A stretch of DNA of 13,589 nucleotides. It comes from Smithella sp. UBA2180 (lineage in GTDB: Bacteria; Desulfobacterota; Syntrophia; Syntrophales; Smithellaceae). Location of the stretch: positions 1 to 13,589 of the forward strand of contig DCVU01000060.1 of NCBI GenBank assembly GCA_002327415.1. Reading direction: 5' to 3'. The position numbers and the translations under genes are program-made. Below the pieces are notes generated by a model. That model was not told the origin of the DNA. It made no database searches and saw nothing but the letters and a program-made list of their open reading frames with translations. Of the stretch, positions 1 through 7,105 are shown one piece after another. Positions within the stretch are counted from its first letter, which is position 1. Every line of letters starts with the position of its first letter.

Positions 1-2
1 TT

Positions 3-911
3 TGTTTTTTCGTTATGCATCTGGCCCCCGGTTCACCCACTGACATGGAGACTCAGATGAACCCTAAGGCTTCCGCACAAATGAAGGAACGACTTCAGGC
101 TTTATATGAACTGGATAAGCCGATTCATGTTCAATATTGGTCATGGTTGAAAAAAATCAGCCATGGGGATCTGGGTGTTTCGTTTTCATCCGACCACCGA
201 CCGGTTAACGCAAAGATTATGGAACGTATACCCATTACCATTATTATAGAATTTCTATCCCTTTTGATTATTATAGCCGTTGCCATACCTATAGGAGTGT
301 TTTCCGCTGTCCATCAGAATTCGCTTTTTGATAAGATTGCCGGGGTATTCGTTTTTATTGGATTTGCGATTCCTACTTTCTGGCTGGCGTTATTATTAAT
401 GATATTTTTCGGCATCAATCTGGGATGGCTGCCCATCTCCGGGTTGCGTTCTTTGAATTATGAATACCTCACTCCCTGGGCGCAGTTTGTTGATTTGGCC
501 AAACATTTAATTTTACCATTGTTCATTTCTTCTTTTGGAGGATTGGCGGGTCTTTCCCGTTACATGCGCGCGAACATGTTGGAAGTTATCAGGCAGGACT
601 ACATTATGACCGCGCGAGCCAAGGGCTTGAGTGAGAGGGATGTCATTTACAAGCACGCGCTACGCAACGCGCTTCTGCCGGCTATAACTATCTTAGGACT
701 TTCCATTCCCGGTCTTATAGGTGGAAGTGTTATCTTTGAAACAATTTTTGCTATTCCGGGCATGGGGCAGCTTTTTTATATGGCGGTTATGGCTAGAGAT
801 TACCCGACGATTATGGGCATTTTGCTCATTGGCGCAATTTTAACACTTTTAGGCAATTTGATTGCCGATGTTTCGTATGCAATTGCGGATCCGCGCATCC
901 GCATTTCATGA
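3..911 (+). CDS. dppB: Dipeptide/oligopeptide ABC transporter permease, DppB type (5' end missing)
   Basis: This is one of the two inner-membrane permease subunits of a peptide/nickel-family ABC importer. The reading frame is open to the window edge: codons before the first ATG at 15 read C-F-F-V and join the family motif HLAPGSP, so the true start and first membrane helix (roughly 20-25 residues) lie upstream. Numbering from the ATG at 15, hydrophobic segments fall near 73-98, 107-135, 164-181, 217-240 and 265-288. The cytoplasmic EAA loop that docks on the ATPase is visible at about 200-222 (ARAKGLSERDV, then ALRNALLP). The ending, with ADPRIRIS, is typical of DppB. Its partner dppC follows after 186 bp, much farther than usual, because a repeat element lies between them. 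The solute-binding protein would be expected upstream, outside the window. No ATPase genes follow dppC here. Whether it carries dipeptides, oligopeptides or nickel cannot be told from the permease. Confidence 0.93.
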   Translation, partial: CFFVMHLAPGSPTDMETQMNPKASAQMKERLQALYELDKPIHVQYWSWLKKISHGDLGVSFSSDHRPVNAKIMERIPITIIIEFLSLLIIIAVAIPIGVFSAVHQNSLFDKIAGVFVFIGFAIPTFWLALLLMIFFGINLGWLPISGLRSLNYEYLTPWAQFVDLAKHLILPLFISSFGGLAGLSRYMRANMLEVIRQDYIMTARAKGLSERDVIYKHALRNALLPAITILGLSIPGLIGGSVIFETIFAIPGMGQLFYMAVMARDYPTIMGILLIGAILTLLGNLIADVSYAIADPRIRIS

Positions 912-961
912 CAACTTTGGAAAATACCTTGAAGGGTACGCGAGTCCATCCGGCGTATGAG

Positions 962-1069
962 ATTTGTCGTAATGTCATTGCGAGAGAGTGGAACGATCGA
1001 AGCAAGCTCATAAGCGACTACATTAATAAGATTACCACGACGCCTGAGAGGCGTCTCGTAATGACAAAT
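962..1069. repeat. Intergenic inverted-repeat element, copy 1 (dppB-dppC gap)
   Basis: A non-coding element of about 108 bp begins with ATTTGTC (962-968) and ends with its complement GACAAAT (1063-1069). Inside is a perfect hairpin, GACGCCT-gag-AGGCGTC (1039-1055). Two blocks match the element at 4743-4890 in inverted orientation: 998-1015 matches 4847-4830 at 17 of 18 positions, and 1029-1063 matches 4816-4782 at about 30 of 35. It carries no gene of its own and resembles a miniature inverted-repeat or REP-like element. Being inside an operon, it would be transcribed and could fold in the mRNA between the two permease genes. Confidence 0.8.
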
Positions 1070-1097
1070 TGAAACGGAAAGATTAGGCATTTAAAGT

Positions 1098-1925
1098 ATG
1101 AATTTTGGGGAAGCGTTGTATAAAAATAAATTGATGCTCACCGGCAGCGGACTTGTTTTATTGCTGTTATTTGTTTCGCTTCTGGCGCCATGGCTGGCTC
1201 CTTATGATCCCGGCCAAATCGATTTGGCCAATGTGCTGTCATCACCCTCCTTGAAACATTTATTCGGTACGGATCAACTGGGGCGTGATGTGTTGTCCCG
1301 GATGATCTGGGGCGCGAGGATTTCGTTGAAAGTTGGATTTGTGGCTACCGGCGTCGCAATCATTATCGGAACAATTCTTGGAGCTGTTGCGGGCTATTAT
1401 GGAGGCTGGGTTGATTCGGTAATCATGCGGTTTGTCGATATCATGCTTTGTTTTCCAACTTTTTTCCTGATTCTGGCGGTAATTGCCTTTCTGGAACCTT
1501 CCATCTGGAATATCATGATAATTATCGGTTTGACCGGTTGGATGGGCGTAACAAGGCTGGTGCGGGCTGATTTTATTTCCTTGCGGGAAAGAGACTTTGT
1601 TAAGGCGGCAAGAGCTATAGGAGCCAGTGATTTGCGGATTATTTTTTTACATATCCTTCCCAACGCTATGGCTTCGATTCTGGTTGCGGCGACATTGGGA
1701 ATTGCCGGGGCGATACTTACCGAATCGGCCTTAAGTTTTTTAGGCATTGGTGTCCAACCTCCTACACCCAGTTGGGGCAATATTTTGATTGCCGGCAAGG
1801 ACAATATCGATATTGCCTGGTGGCTTTCTCTTTACCCGGGTCTGGCCATATTGATTACTGTTGTGGGCTACAATCTACTGGGAGAGGGAATAAGGGACTC
1901 GCTCGATCCGCGCCTGAAAAAGTGA
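1098..1925 (+). CDS. dppC: Dipeptide/oligopeptide ABC transporter permease, DppC type
   Basis: This is the second inner-membrane permease of the same ABC importer, forming a heterodimer with DppB. At 275 residues it is full length for the family. An N-terminal helix (about 15-34) is followed by the conserved block GTDQLGRDVLSR (57-68), then further membrane helices, the EAA loop at about 169-189 (KAARAIGASDLR, then HILPN), and the family signature LSFLGIGVQPPTPSWG (212-227). It ends in the usual SLDPRLKK. The ATG at 1098 is the first start after an in-frame TAA at 1092. M13 is an alternative, and no strong ribosome binding site is seen for either. The gene probably shares the dppB transcript, despite the repeat element in the gap. 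No dppD or dppF ATPase gene follows, so the ATPases are either upstream of dppB or elsewhere in the genome. Confidence 0.94.
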   Translation: MNFGEALYKNKLMLTGSGLVLLLLFVSLLAPWLAPYDPGQIDLANVLSSPSLKHLFGTDQLGRDVLSRMIWGARISLKVGFVATGVAIIIGTILGAVAGYYGGWVDSVIMRFVDIMLCFPTFFLILAVIAFLEPSIWNIMIIIGLTGWMGVTRLVRADFISLRERDFVKAARAIGASDLRIIFLHILPNAMASILVAATLGIAGAILTESALSFLGIGVQPPTPSWGNILIAGKDNIDIAWWLSLYPGLAILITVVGYNLLGEGIRDSLDPRLKK

Positions 1926-2018
1926 TGGCTTACGCCTGATTTTAGTTCAAACTTGATTAAATTGCAAAAATGTAATAGTACTCTGTTCGTTCAATACACG
2001 TAAGGAGAAGAGATTAAC

Positions 2019-2186
2019 ATGTCCCCAAAAACTGATGCGGAATTACTTGACCTCGATAAACGTATTCTTTCACGCAAGGTCTTACTCGGCGAGGTTTCCG
2101 AAAAAGATTTACAAAACCTTTTGAAAAAAATTCCCGACTCTGCGGATAATGCCGAGGAAATTAGTCCGGATGATAACGAAAAATAG
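2019..2186 (+). CDS. Small conserved-looking hypothetical protein (55 aa) ahead of tatD
   Basis: A 55-codon gene starts at ATG 2019 behind a good ribosome binding site, AAGGAG at 2002-2007. It is highly charged and contains no cysteine or hydrophobic segment. The central part (about 8-40) reads as two amphipathic helices, with DLDKRILSRKVLLGEVSEKD (11-30) followed by LQNLLKKIPD and an acidic tail (48-55). It ends 6 bp before tatD, whose own ribosome binding site is weak, so the two are probably translationally coupled. From memory, similar short proteins of the form DxxxLxRKxxxGEIsxKxxxxxLkxLPD occur in Desulfobacterota, usually unannotated. That recollection is untested. I know no function for it. 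Confidence 0.75.
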   Translation: MSPKTDAELLDLDKRILSRKVLLGEVSEKDLQNLLKKIPDSADNAEEISPDDNEK

Positions 2187-2192
2187 TTTCTT

Positions 2193-2969
2193 ATGCTTAT
2201 TGATTCCCACGCCCATTTGGAAATGAGAGAGTTTGATTCCGACCGTGAGGAAGTGATCAAACGAGCCTTCGATGCGGGAGTTGATTTTATTGTCACTGTG
2301 GGAATAAATCTCGAGTTCAGCCTCAAAGCTGTTAACCTTGCCCAAAAACATGAAAATATTTATGCAGCAATAGGCGTACATCCTCATGATGTAGTGAACG
2401 CTGATAATAGCGCCTACGATGCTCTTAAGGAGCTTGCGCACAGGCAAAAAGTTGTTGCCTATGGCGAAATCGGGTTGGATTTTTTCCGTAATCTTTCACC
2501 TCAAGAAAAACAATTGGAAGCATTCGGCCGGCAACTGGAATTAGCGCAGGAACTTAATCTTCCTGTAATTATCCATGATCGTGAAGCTCATAAGCAATCT
2601 CTCGAAATCGTTAAATCATCAAGTGTGCGCCGCGGAGTATTTCACTGTTTTTCCGGAGATTACGAAATGGCTAAAAAATGCATTGATCTTGGATTTTACA
2701 TCTCAATTCCCGGCGTGGTGACATTTGATAAATCGAAAACACTTCAAGATGTGGTCCAGCGCGTTCCTCTTTCTAATTTATTGCTGGAAACGGACGCGCC
2801 ATATCTTGCGCCCTCTCCGCACCGCGGTAAAAGAAATGAACCTTCTTTTGTTATTCACACGGCAAAAAAGGTGGCGGAAATCAAAAAAGTTCCATGGGAA
2901 GAAGTAGCCCAGGTAACCGCTTGCAATACAATGAACCTTTTTGGTATTGAAGCTTCCGGCAGCAATTAG
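2193..2969 (+). CDS. tatD: TatD-family metal-dependent hydrolase (probable DNase)
   Basis: This is a TIM-barrel amidohydrolase-superfamily enzyme. Characterised TatD/YcfH proteins are cytoplasmic metal-dependent 3'-5' exonucleases acting on DNA and RNA. All expected metal ligands are visible: the SHAHL pair H6 and H8, E92 in GEIGLD, H128 in IIHDR, H151 in FHCFSGD, and D201 in LLETDAPYLAP. The length, 258 residues, is normal for the family (about 255-265). The start at 2193 places the metal-binding HxH at residues 6 and 8, as in relatives. Only weak Shine-Dalgarno pairing precedes it, which fits coupling to the small gene ending at 2186. Downstream, queC begins after 41 AT-rich bases. The family is clear. 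The exact substrate is not, since paralogues such as YcfH and YjjV overlap. Confidence 0.93.
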   Translation: MLIDSHAHLEMREFDSDREEVIKRAFDAGVDFIVTVGINLEFSLKAVNLAQKHENIYAAIGVHPHDVVNADNSAYDALKELAHRQKVVAYGEIGLDFFRNLSPQEKQLEAFGRQLELAQELNLPVIIHDREAHKQSLEIVKSSSVRRGVFHCFSGDYEMAKKCIDLGFYISIPGVVTFDKSKTLQDVVQRVPLSNLLLETDAPYLAPSPHRGKRNEPSFVIHTAKKVAEIKKVPWEEVAQVTACNTMNLFGIEASGSN

Positions 2970-3010
2970 CTGTATGTTCTCCAATAAATATTATTATATT
3001 AGATATCGAA

Positions 3011-3715
3011 ATGATGAAAAATGACCCGAAAGCTGTGGTTCTTCTTAGCGGAGGTATTGATTCCGCAACGACTCTGGCTATTGCTAAAGACAGGGGATTT
3101 GATGTCTACGCGTTGAGCTTTCGTTATGGGCAACGGCATGTTGTAGAGTTGGAAGCAGCCAAGCATATTGCTCAGTGTAAAAAAGTTGCCAAACATCTGA
3201 TAATTGATATCGATTTGCGTCGAATCGGCGGTTCTGCTTTAACCGCGGATATAGCTGTTCCCAAGAGTAGAAGCATGGAACAAATGGGGGGCAATATTCC
3301 TGTAACTTACGTTCCGGCACGCAATACTATATTTCTTTCTTATGCTTTGGCTTGGGCGGAAGTGATCGGAGCCTGCGATATTTTTATTGGAGTGAATGCT
3401 CTGGATTACAGCGGTTATCCCGACTGTCGTCCCGAGTATATTGCCGCTTACGAACAAATGGCCAATCTGGCAACGAAAGCCGGTGTGGAAGGCGGACAGA
3501 AGTTAAAAATTCACGTTCCACTCATTCAGATGAGTAAATCAAAAATTATCCAAAAAGGTATTGAACTGGGAGTGGATTATAGCCTGACGCACAGTTGCTA
3601 TGATCCGCTTCCGTCAGGTGAAGCCTGCGGCGAATGTGATTCCTGCCTCTTACGTTTAAAAGGTTTCAGCGATGCCGGTGTTAAAGACCCTATCAGATAT
3701 AAACGTGAGAGTTGA
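3011..3715 (+). CDS. queC: 7-cyano-7-deazaguanine (preQ0) synthase QueC
   Basis: QueC converts 7-carboxy-7-deazaguanine to preQ0 using ammonia and ATP, the step after QueE in queuosine biosynthesis. The PP-loop for ATP is SGGIDS at residues 13-18. A four-cysteine zinc site lies at the C-terminal end (C196, C206, C209, C212) within HSCYDPLPSGEACGECDSC. YVPARNTIFLS (100-110) and GVNALDYSGYPDCRPEY (127-143) are family signatures. The 234-residue length is typical. Two adjacent ATGs, 3011 and 3014, are both possible starts, and neither has a strong ribosome binding site. The stop codon TGA at 3713-3715 overlaps the TTG start of queE by 4 bp, so the two are co-translated. Confidence 0.96.
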   Translation: MMKNDPKAVVLLSGGIDSATTLAIAKDRGFDVYALSFRYGQRHVVELEAAKHIAQCKKVAKHLIIDIDLRRIGGSALTADIAVPKSRSMEQMGGNIPVTYVPARNTIFLSYALAWAEVIGACDIFIGVNALDYSGYPDCRPEYIAAYEQMANLATKAGVEGGQKLKIHVPLIQMSKSKIIQKGIELGVDYSLTHSCYDPLPSGEACGECDSCLLRLKGFSDAGVKDPIRYKRES

Positions 3716-4359
3716 TTTTGAGCTATTTTATCAAAGAGATATTTTATTCAATTCAAGGCGAGGGTTTTTTTTCCGGTCGTCCAGCTGTTTTTTGCCGTTT
3801 TGCCGGCTGTAATTTATGGTCGGGAAAAGAAGTCGACCGTGAAAAAGCCGTTTGTAAATTCTGCGATACTGATTTTGTTGGCTGTGATGGACCCCAAGGC
3901 GGGGAATTTACAAAACCGGAGCAGTTGGTAGAAAGAATTCATAAATTATGGCCGGAGAAAAATCTGAAAACAGTCCGGCCGTTTGTTGTCTGCACGGGAG
4001 GAGAGCCGTTATTGCAACTGAATGTAGAGTTAATAAAGTCTTTGCAAGGGAAGGGATGGGAAATAGCTGTCGAAACCAATGGCACGCTCTTGCCACCGCC
4101 GGGGATCGATTGGATTTGCGTTAGTCCGAAAGCCGGTGCGAAATTATTGCTACGTTCGGGGCAGGAGTTGAAATTGGTGTTTCCTCAACCGGGAGCGGAG
4201 CCGGAAAAATACGAGATGCTTGATTTTCAGCATTTTTTTCTGCAACCGATGGATTCACCCGATTGTGAGATAAATACGCGTTTGGCTTTGGAATATGTAC
4301 TGTCTCACCCGAAATGGCGGTTGAGTTTACAGACACATAAAATTTTAGGCATAAAGTAA
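3712..4359 (+). CDS. queE: 7-carboxy-7-deazaguanine synthase QueE (radical SAM)
   Basis: QueE is a radical-SAM enzyme that contracts 6-carboxy-tetrahydropterin to 7-carboxy-7-deazaguanine. The [4Fe-4S] cysteines are C33, C48 and C51, spaced C-x14-C-x2-C. This is not the classical radical-SAM CxxxCxxC. It is the variant known from characterised QueE of the Burkholderia multivorans type. Other marks are FYSIQGEGFFSGRPAVFCRF (11-30), the SAM-binding TGGEPLL (95-101), ETNGT (121-125), SPK (138-140) and LQTHK (206-210). The start is probably TTG at 3712, giving a TTGA overlap with queC. A second TTG at 3718 is also possible, and no ATG is available nearby. At 215 residues the length is normal. queD follows 9 bp later. 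Confidence 0.95.
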   Translation: MILSYFIKEIFYSIQGEGFFSGRPAVFCRFAGCNLWSGKEVDREKAVCKFCDTDFVGCDGPQGGEFTKPEQLVERIHKLWPEKNLKTVRPFVVCTGGEPLLQLNVELIKSLQGKGWEIAVETNGTLLPPPGIDWICVSPKAGAKLLLRSGQELKLVFPQPGAEPEKYEMLDFQHFFLQPMDSPDCEINTRLALEYVLSHPKWRLSLQTHKILGIK

Positions 4360-4368
4360 GGACGTTAA

Positions 4369-4728
4369 ATGGAAATATTCAAAGTGTTTAAATTTGATGC
4401 GGCTCATCGCCTTCCCCATGTCGGGCCCGGACACAAATGTTCGCAAATACATGGACATTCCTTCGTTGTCGAAATCCATCTTCAAGGCTTAGTTGATCCG
4501 CATTCCGGGTGGGTTATGGATTTTGCCGATATTGAAAAAGCGTTTAACCCGTTGCATGATCAATTGGATCATAAATATTTAAATGATATAGACGGGCTTA
4601 ATAATCCGACATCGGAAAATATTGCCAAATGGATCTGGAAACATCTTCATCCGGCTCTGCCGCAATTGAATAAAGTTATTGTCCGGGAGAGTCCGGAATC
4701 GGGCTGCATCTACGAAGGTGAGAAATAA
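4369..4728 (+). CDS. queD: 6-carboxy-5,6,7,8-tetrahydropterin synthase QueD
   Basis: QueD converts dihydroneopterin triphosphate to 6-carboxytetrahydropterin, the step before QueE. It is a small T-fold enzyme of the PTPS family. The zinc histidines are H13 (DAAHRL) and H28 and H30 (IHGHS). The catalytic cysteine is C24, with LDHKYLND (66-73) and RESPESG (106-112) supplying the other conserved active-site residues. The 119-residue length is typical. A TAAGGA-like ribosome binding site overlaps the queE stop just upstream. Genes for GTP cyclohydrolase I, QueF, Tgt and QueA are not in the window, so only the middle of the pathway is encoded here. Confidence 0.95.
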   Translation: MEIFKVFKFDAAHRLPHVGPGHKCSQIHGHSFVVEIHLQGLVDPHSGWVMDFADIEKAFNPLHDQLDHKYLNDIDGLNNPTSENIAKWIWKHLHPALPQLNKVIVRESPESGCIYEGEK

Positions 4729-4742
4729 AATAAGATTACTGC

Positions 4743-4890
4743 ATGAGAGACTGTGTCGTAATGGTTCTTTGTCATTACACCCATTGCGAAACGCCTCTCA
4801 GGCGCTGTGGCAATCTAATATTATCAATAGCTTATGAGATTGCTTCGCTCATTATATTCGCTCCTAAGACATTATGACACAGTCTCTGAT
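4743..4890. repeat. Intergenic inverted-repeat element, copy 2 (queD / acyl-CoA synthetase junction)
   Basis: A 148-bp non-coding element has 21-bp terminal inverted repeats, 4743-4763 and 4870-4890, that pair at 19 of 21 positions (core AGAGACTGTGTC). The interior contains a GCAATCT...AGATTGC pair and a CGCCT-ctc-AGGCG hairpin near 4792-4804. It matches the element at 962-1069 in the opposite orientation. It lies exactly between two convergent genes, so the long foldback could also act in RNA 3' ends. No T-run typical of an intrinsic terminator adjoins the stems. Confidence 0.85.
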
Positions 4891-4923
4891 CCGGGAATCA
4901 AGTAGATGGAAAATATAATGATT

Positions 4924-6309
4924 CTAATCTGCCGGTTTTTTTGCGAAATGCTGTTTTATCCCCTTGAGAACAGTGACGCATCTGCCCATTTCGCGGTACG
5001 CGGGAAGCCCCGCGTTTTCAGCAAGATCTCTTAAATAGTCGGCGAAATCCTTTCTTCCTTCAACCCATAAAACTACCGGCTTTTTATGCTTTTTGATAAT
5101 TGCCATGAGTTCGTCGAAAAATTCTTGTTTGATCAGCGGTGTGGCGTAGGCATGAAATATAATTGAGTCAACAGCCGGATCGTTGAATATTGCGGTCAGA
5201 GAATGTTGGAAAACTTTTTCAAAGCCGTGCTGTTCAATCGCTATCCAGAGATCAAGGGGATGATCGGGTTTGTTCCATGCCGGGAAAAGTTCCGCGATGG
5301 ATGAAAGTGTTTTATCTGATAGTTTAGCAAGCTCAAGTCCGCAATCATCCATCAAATCTGTGGTAATGGTTCCGGCTCCTCCGGAGAAGGTGAGGACCGC
5401 CGTGCCGCCTACGGGATGGCAGGTCATTTTTTTGGAAAAAGCTCTAGCCATGTCCGTGAGTTCGGCCGGATCGAATACTTCAATAATACCGGCCTGCTTG
5501 AATGCGCCGCGGGCTATACTGTAGTTACCCGAAAGGCTTGCCGTGTGGCTTTGCGCGGCTTTTGCGCCCTGAGCGCTTCTGCCTCCCATAAGAACAATTA
5601 TGGGTTTAGTTGTTTTCTTGGCGAGATTTATGAATTTTCTGCCATCAACCAGTGATTCCAGATAGCAGGCAATGACTTCTGTCTCTTTATCTTTTATCAT
5701 GTATTCAAGCAGGTCGTTCTCATTAATATCGCATTTATTGCCGATGGAACAGGCTTTGCTCACGCCCATGACGCCCTCCTGAAGGGCATGCAGTAAAAAG
5801 CCGGCGGAAAGCATGCCGCTCTGAACAATCAGGCCGACGTTGCCGCCTCTTAAAATATCAGGCCAGACGGCTGAATGGATAAACGAAAAGACGTGAGTTT
5901 TGTTGACGTCAATGAAGCCCATGCAGTTGGGGCCCCATAATCTTATGCCAGCCTTGGCTGCGTTTTCCAAAGCAAGCTTTTGAAGCCTATGGCCTTCTGG
6001 TCCTGCTTCATCGAATCCGCCCGATTCGATGATGATTCCCTTAACACCTTTTTCAGCGCATTCGTTTACTGTATGTGGCAGTTCTTTGGCAGGAATGAAG
6101 TATATAGCCATGTCAATATTTCCGGGAATCGAAGCCAAATCGGGATAACAGGGCAGGTCTGATATTTCAGTATAACTCTTATTGACCGGATAAATCTTTC
6201 CACGGAATCCGGCCATGACATTTTTAAGAATGTGATATCCGCCCTTATTTTCGTTACTCGACGCTCCGATAATGGCAACACTCTTGGGGTTGAAAAAACA
6301 ATCTAGCAT
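4924..6309 (-). CDS. ADP-forming acyl-CoA synthetase, alpha (CoA-binding/ligase) subunit
   Basis: This is the alpha subunit of a nucleoside-diphosphate-forming acyl-CoA synthetase (acetate-CoA ligase, ADP-forming, family), which interconverts acyl-CoA + ADP + Pi and acid + CoA + ATP. The CoA-binding Rossmann domain is N-terminal (about 3-135, with VAIIGASSNENKGG at 11-24 and GPNCMGF at 126-132). Two succinyl-CoA-ligase-like domains follow. The phospho-histidine motif SHTASLSG is at 254-261, so H255 is the expected phosphorylated residue. The 461-residue length matches stand-alone alpha subunits of archaeal ACD rather than the roughly 700-residue fused form. The ATG at 6309 is the first start after an in-frame stop, 12 bp beyond the beta-subunit gene, so the two form an operon. 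The substrate (acetate, branched, aromatic or longer acid) cannot be read from the sequence. Confidence 0.88.
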   Translation of the reverse strand: MLDCFFNPKSVAIIGASSNENKGGYHILKNVMAGFRGKIYPVNKSYTEISDLPCYPDLASIPGNIDMAIYFIPAKELPHTVNECAEKGVKGIIIESGGFDEAGPEGHRLQKLALENAAKAGIRLWGPNCMGFIDVNKTHVFSFIHSAVWPDILRGGNVGLIVQSGMLSAGFLLHALQEGVMGVSKACSIGNKCDINENDLLEYMIKDKETEVIACYLESLVDGRKFINLAKKTTKPIIVLMGGRSAQGAKAAQSHTASLSGNYSIARGAFKQAGIIEVFDPAELTDMARAFSKKMTCHPVGGTAVLTFSGGAGTITTDLMDDCGLELAKLSDKTLSSIAELFPAWNKPDHPLDLWIAIEQHGFEKVFQHSLTAIFNDPAVDSIIFHAYATPLIKQEFFDELMAIIKKHKKPVVLWVEGRKDFADYLRDLAENAGLPAYREMGRCVTVLKGIKQHFAKKPAD

Positions 6310-6321
6310 TTAAATTTCCAT

Positions 6322-6987
6322 TCATTTTAAAACGACAAGTGCGTCGACGGCCACCGGTTTGTCACCGCAGATAATCAGCGGATTAATATCTATTTCGGCG
6401 ATGGAATCATACTTTATTCCCAAATCTCCCACTCCGACAAGAGCCCTGGCCAATGCATTTCTGTCTACTGCCGGGCTTCCTCTGAATTCGCCGAGTAATT
6501 TTTTCGTTTTTATTTCATCTATCATTTCAAGGGCGTCTTCCATAGAAAGCGGGGCGATTCGAAAGGTTACGTCCTTGAGCGCTTCGGTGAATATGCCGCC
6601 GAGACCGAACATGACGCAAGGGCCGAAACTAGGATCACGTGAAAGGCCGATGACAAATTCGCGCGATCCCCTCACCATTTTTTCTACAAGTATTCCGTCA
6701 AGATTTTTCATCTTTGCCGTAAGCTCTTCAAATACCAGCGCCACTTCTTCCGGGGAATTGATGTTGAGCGCTACCATTCCTGCTTCTGTTTTATGGGAAA
6801 GTTCGGCGGAGCATCCCTTCAAAACCACAGGATAACCCATTTTTTCAGCTTCCTGAATGGCTTCTTCTTTTGTTTTGGTAAGAGCCGCCGCCGCAACAAA
6901 AACGCCTGCCGATTCAATAACCAATCTTGATTCGTATTCCGACAGCGTCTTTCGTCCGTCCTTTACCGTTTTTTTAATTAAATCCAA
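6322..6987 (-). CDS. ADP-forming acyl-CoA synthetase, beta (ATP-grasp) subunit
   Basis: This is the ATP-grasp subunit that partners the alpha subunit encoded just downstream on the same strand. It binds the nucleotide and exchanges phosphate with the alpha-subunit histidine. Visible motifs are the ATP-binding lysine region YPVVLKG (52-58), SHKTEAG (64-70), the glycine-rich GLGGIFTE (128-135) and the metal-binding end motif EIDINPL (198-204). At 221 residues it matches stand-alone beta subunits (about 230). The start codon is TTG at 6987-6985. It is supported by AAGGAG on the minus strand (complement of 6996-7001), 8 nt away, and no ATG exists nearby. Beta-then-alpha order with separate genes is less common than fused proteins. 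The family is secure. The substrate is unknown. Confidence 0.88.
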   Translation of the reverse strand: MDLIKKTVKDGRKTLSEYESRLVIESAGVFVAAAALTKTKEEAIQEAEKMGYPVVLKGCSAELSHKTEAGMVALNINSPEEVALVFEELTAKMKNLDGILVEKMVRGSREFVIGLSRDPSFGPCVMFGLGGIFTEALKDVTFRIAPLSMEDALEMIDEIKTKKLLGEFRGSPAVDRNALARALVGVGDLGIKYDSIAEIDINPLIICGDKPVAVDALVVLK

Positions 6988-7017
6988 TATATGGTCTCCT
7001 TATAGGTTGACCTGAAA

Positions 7018-7047
7018 TCATTAATTTATTTTACCGAAGCTTGTCAA
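7018..7047 (-). promoter_or_regulatory. Possible promoter of the acyl-CoA synthetase operon
   Basis: On the minus strand, a perfect -35 box TTGACA is the complement of 7042-7047. About 17-18 nt later the sequence is AT-rich (TTAATG/TAATGA), but no good -10 hexamer is present. The position, about 30-60 nt before the TTG start at 6987, is suitable. This is a weak call resting on the -35 box. Confidence 0.3.
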
Positions 7048-7074
7048 GGATTTAGTGAGACTCTCTGAAAACGA

Positions 7075-7092
7075 GTCCCGACAAGTCGGGAC
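7075..7092. repeat. Perfect 18-bp palindrome in the divergent intergenic region
   Basis: GTCCCGAC-aa-GTCGGGAC is an 8-bp stem with a 2-nt centre. It sits between the divergent synthetase operon and the TAXI gene, next to the tandem repeats at 7106-7207. It could be an operator for a dimeric regulator or simply part of the repeat cluster. No terminator T-run follows. Confidence 0.6.
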
Positions 7093-7105
7093 GAAGTTTG
7101 AAGAG

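Noticed and set aside
800..1090. Minus-strand open frame of about 96 codons overlapping the dppB end and the gap
   Set aside because: It runs through the inverted-repeat element and the dppB coding strand, has no family resemblance and no ribosome binding site. It is a shadow of the repeat.
2970..3010. preQ1 riboswitch ahead of queC
   Set aside because: The 41-bp AT-rich gap has no stem-loop and no matching A-rich tail of a preQ1 aptamer, and it is too short to hold aptamer plus expression platform.
6359..6835. Plus-strand open frame of 158 codons opposite the beta-subunit gene
   Set aside because: It is antisense to a clear ATP-grasp protein, serine/proline-rich and without any recognisable domain. 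It is a by-product of codon bias on the other strand.
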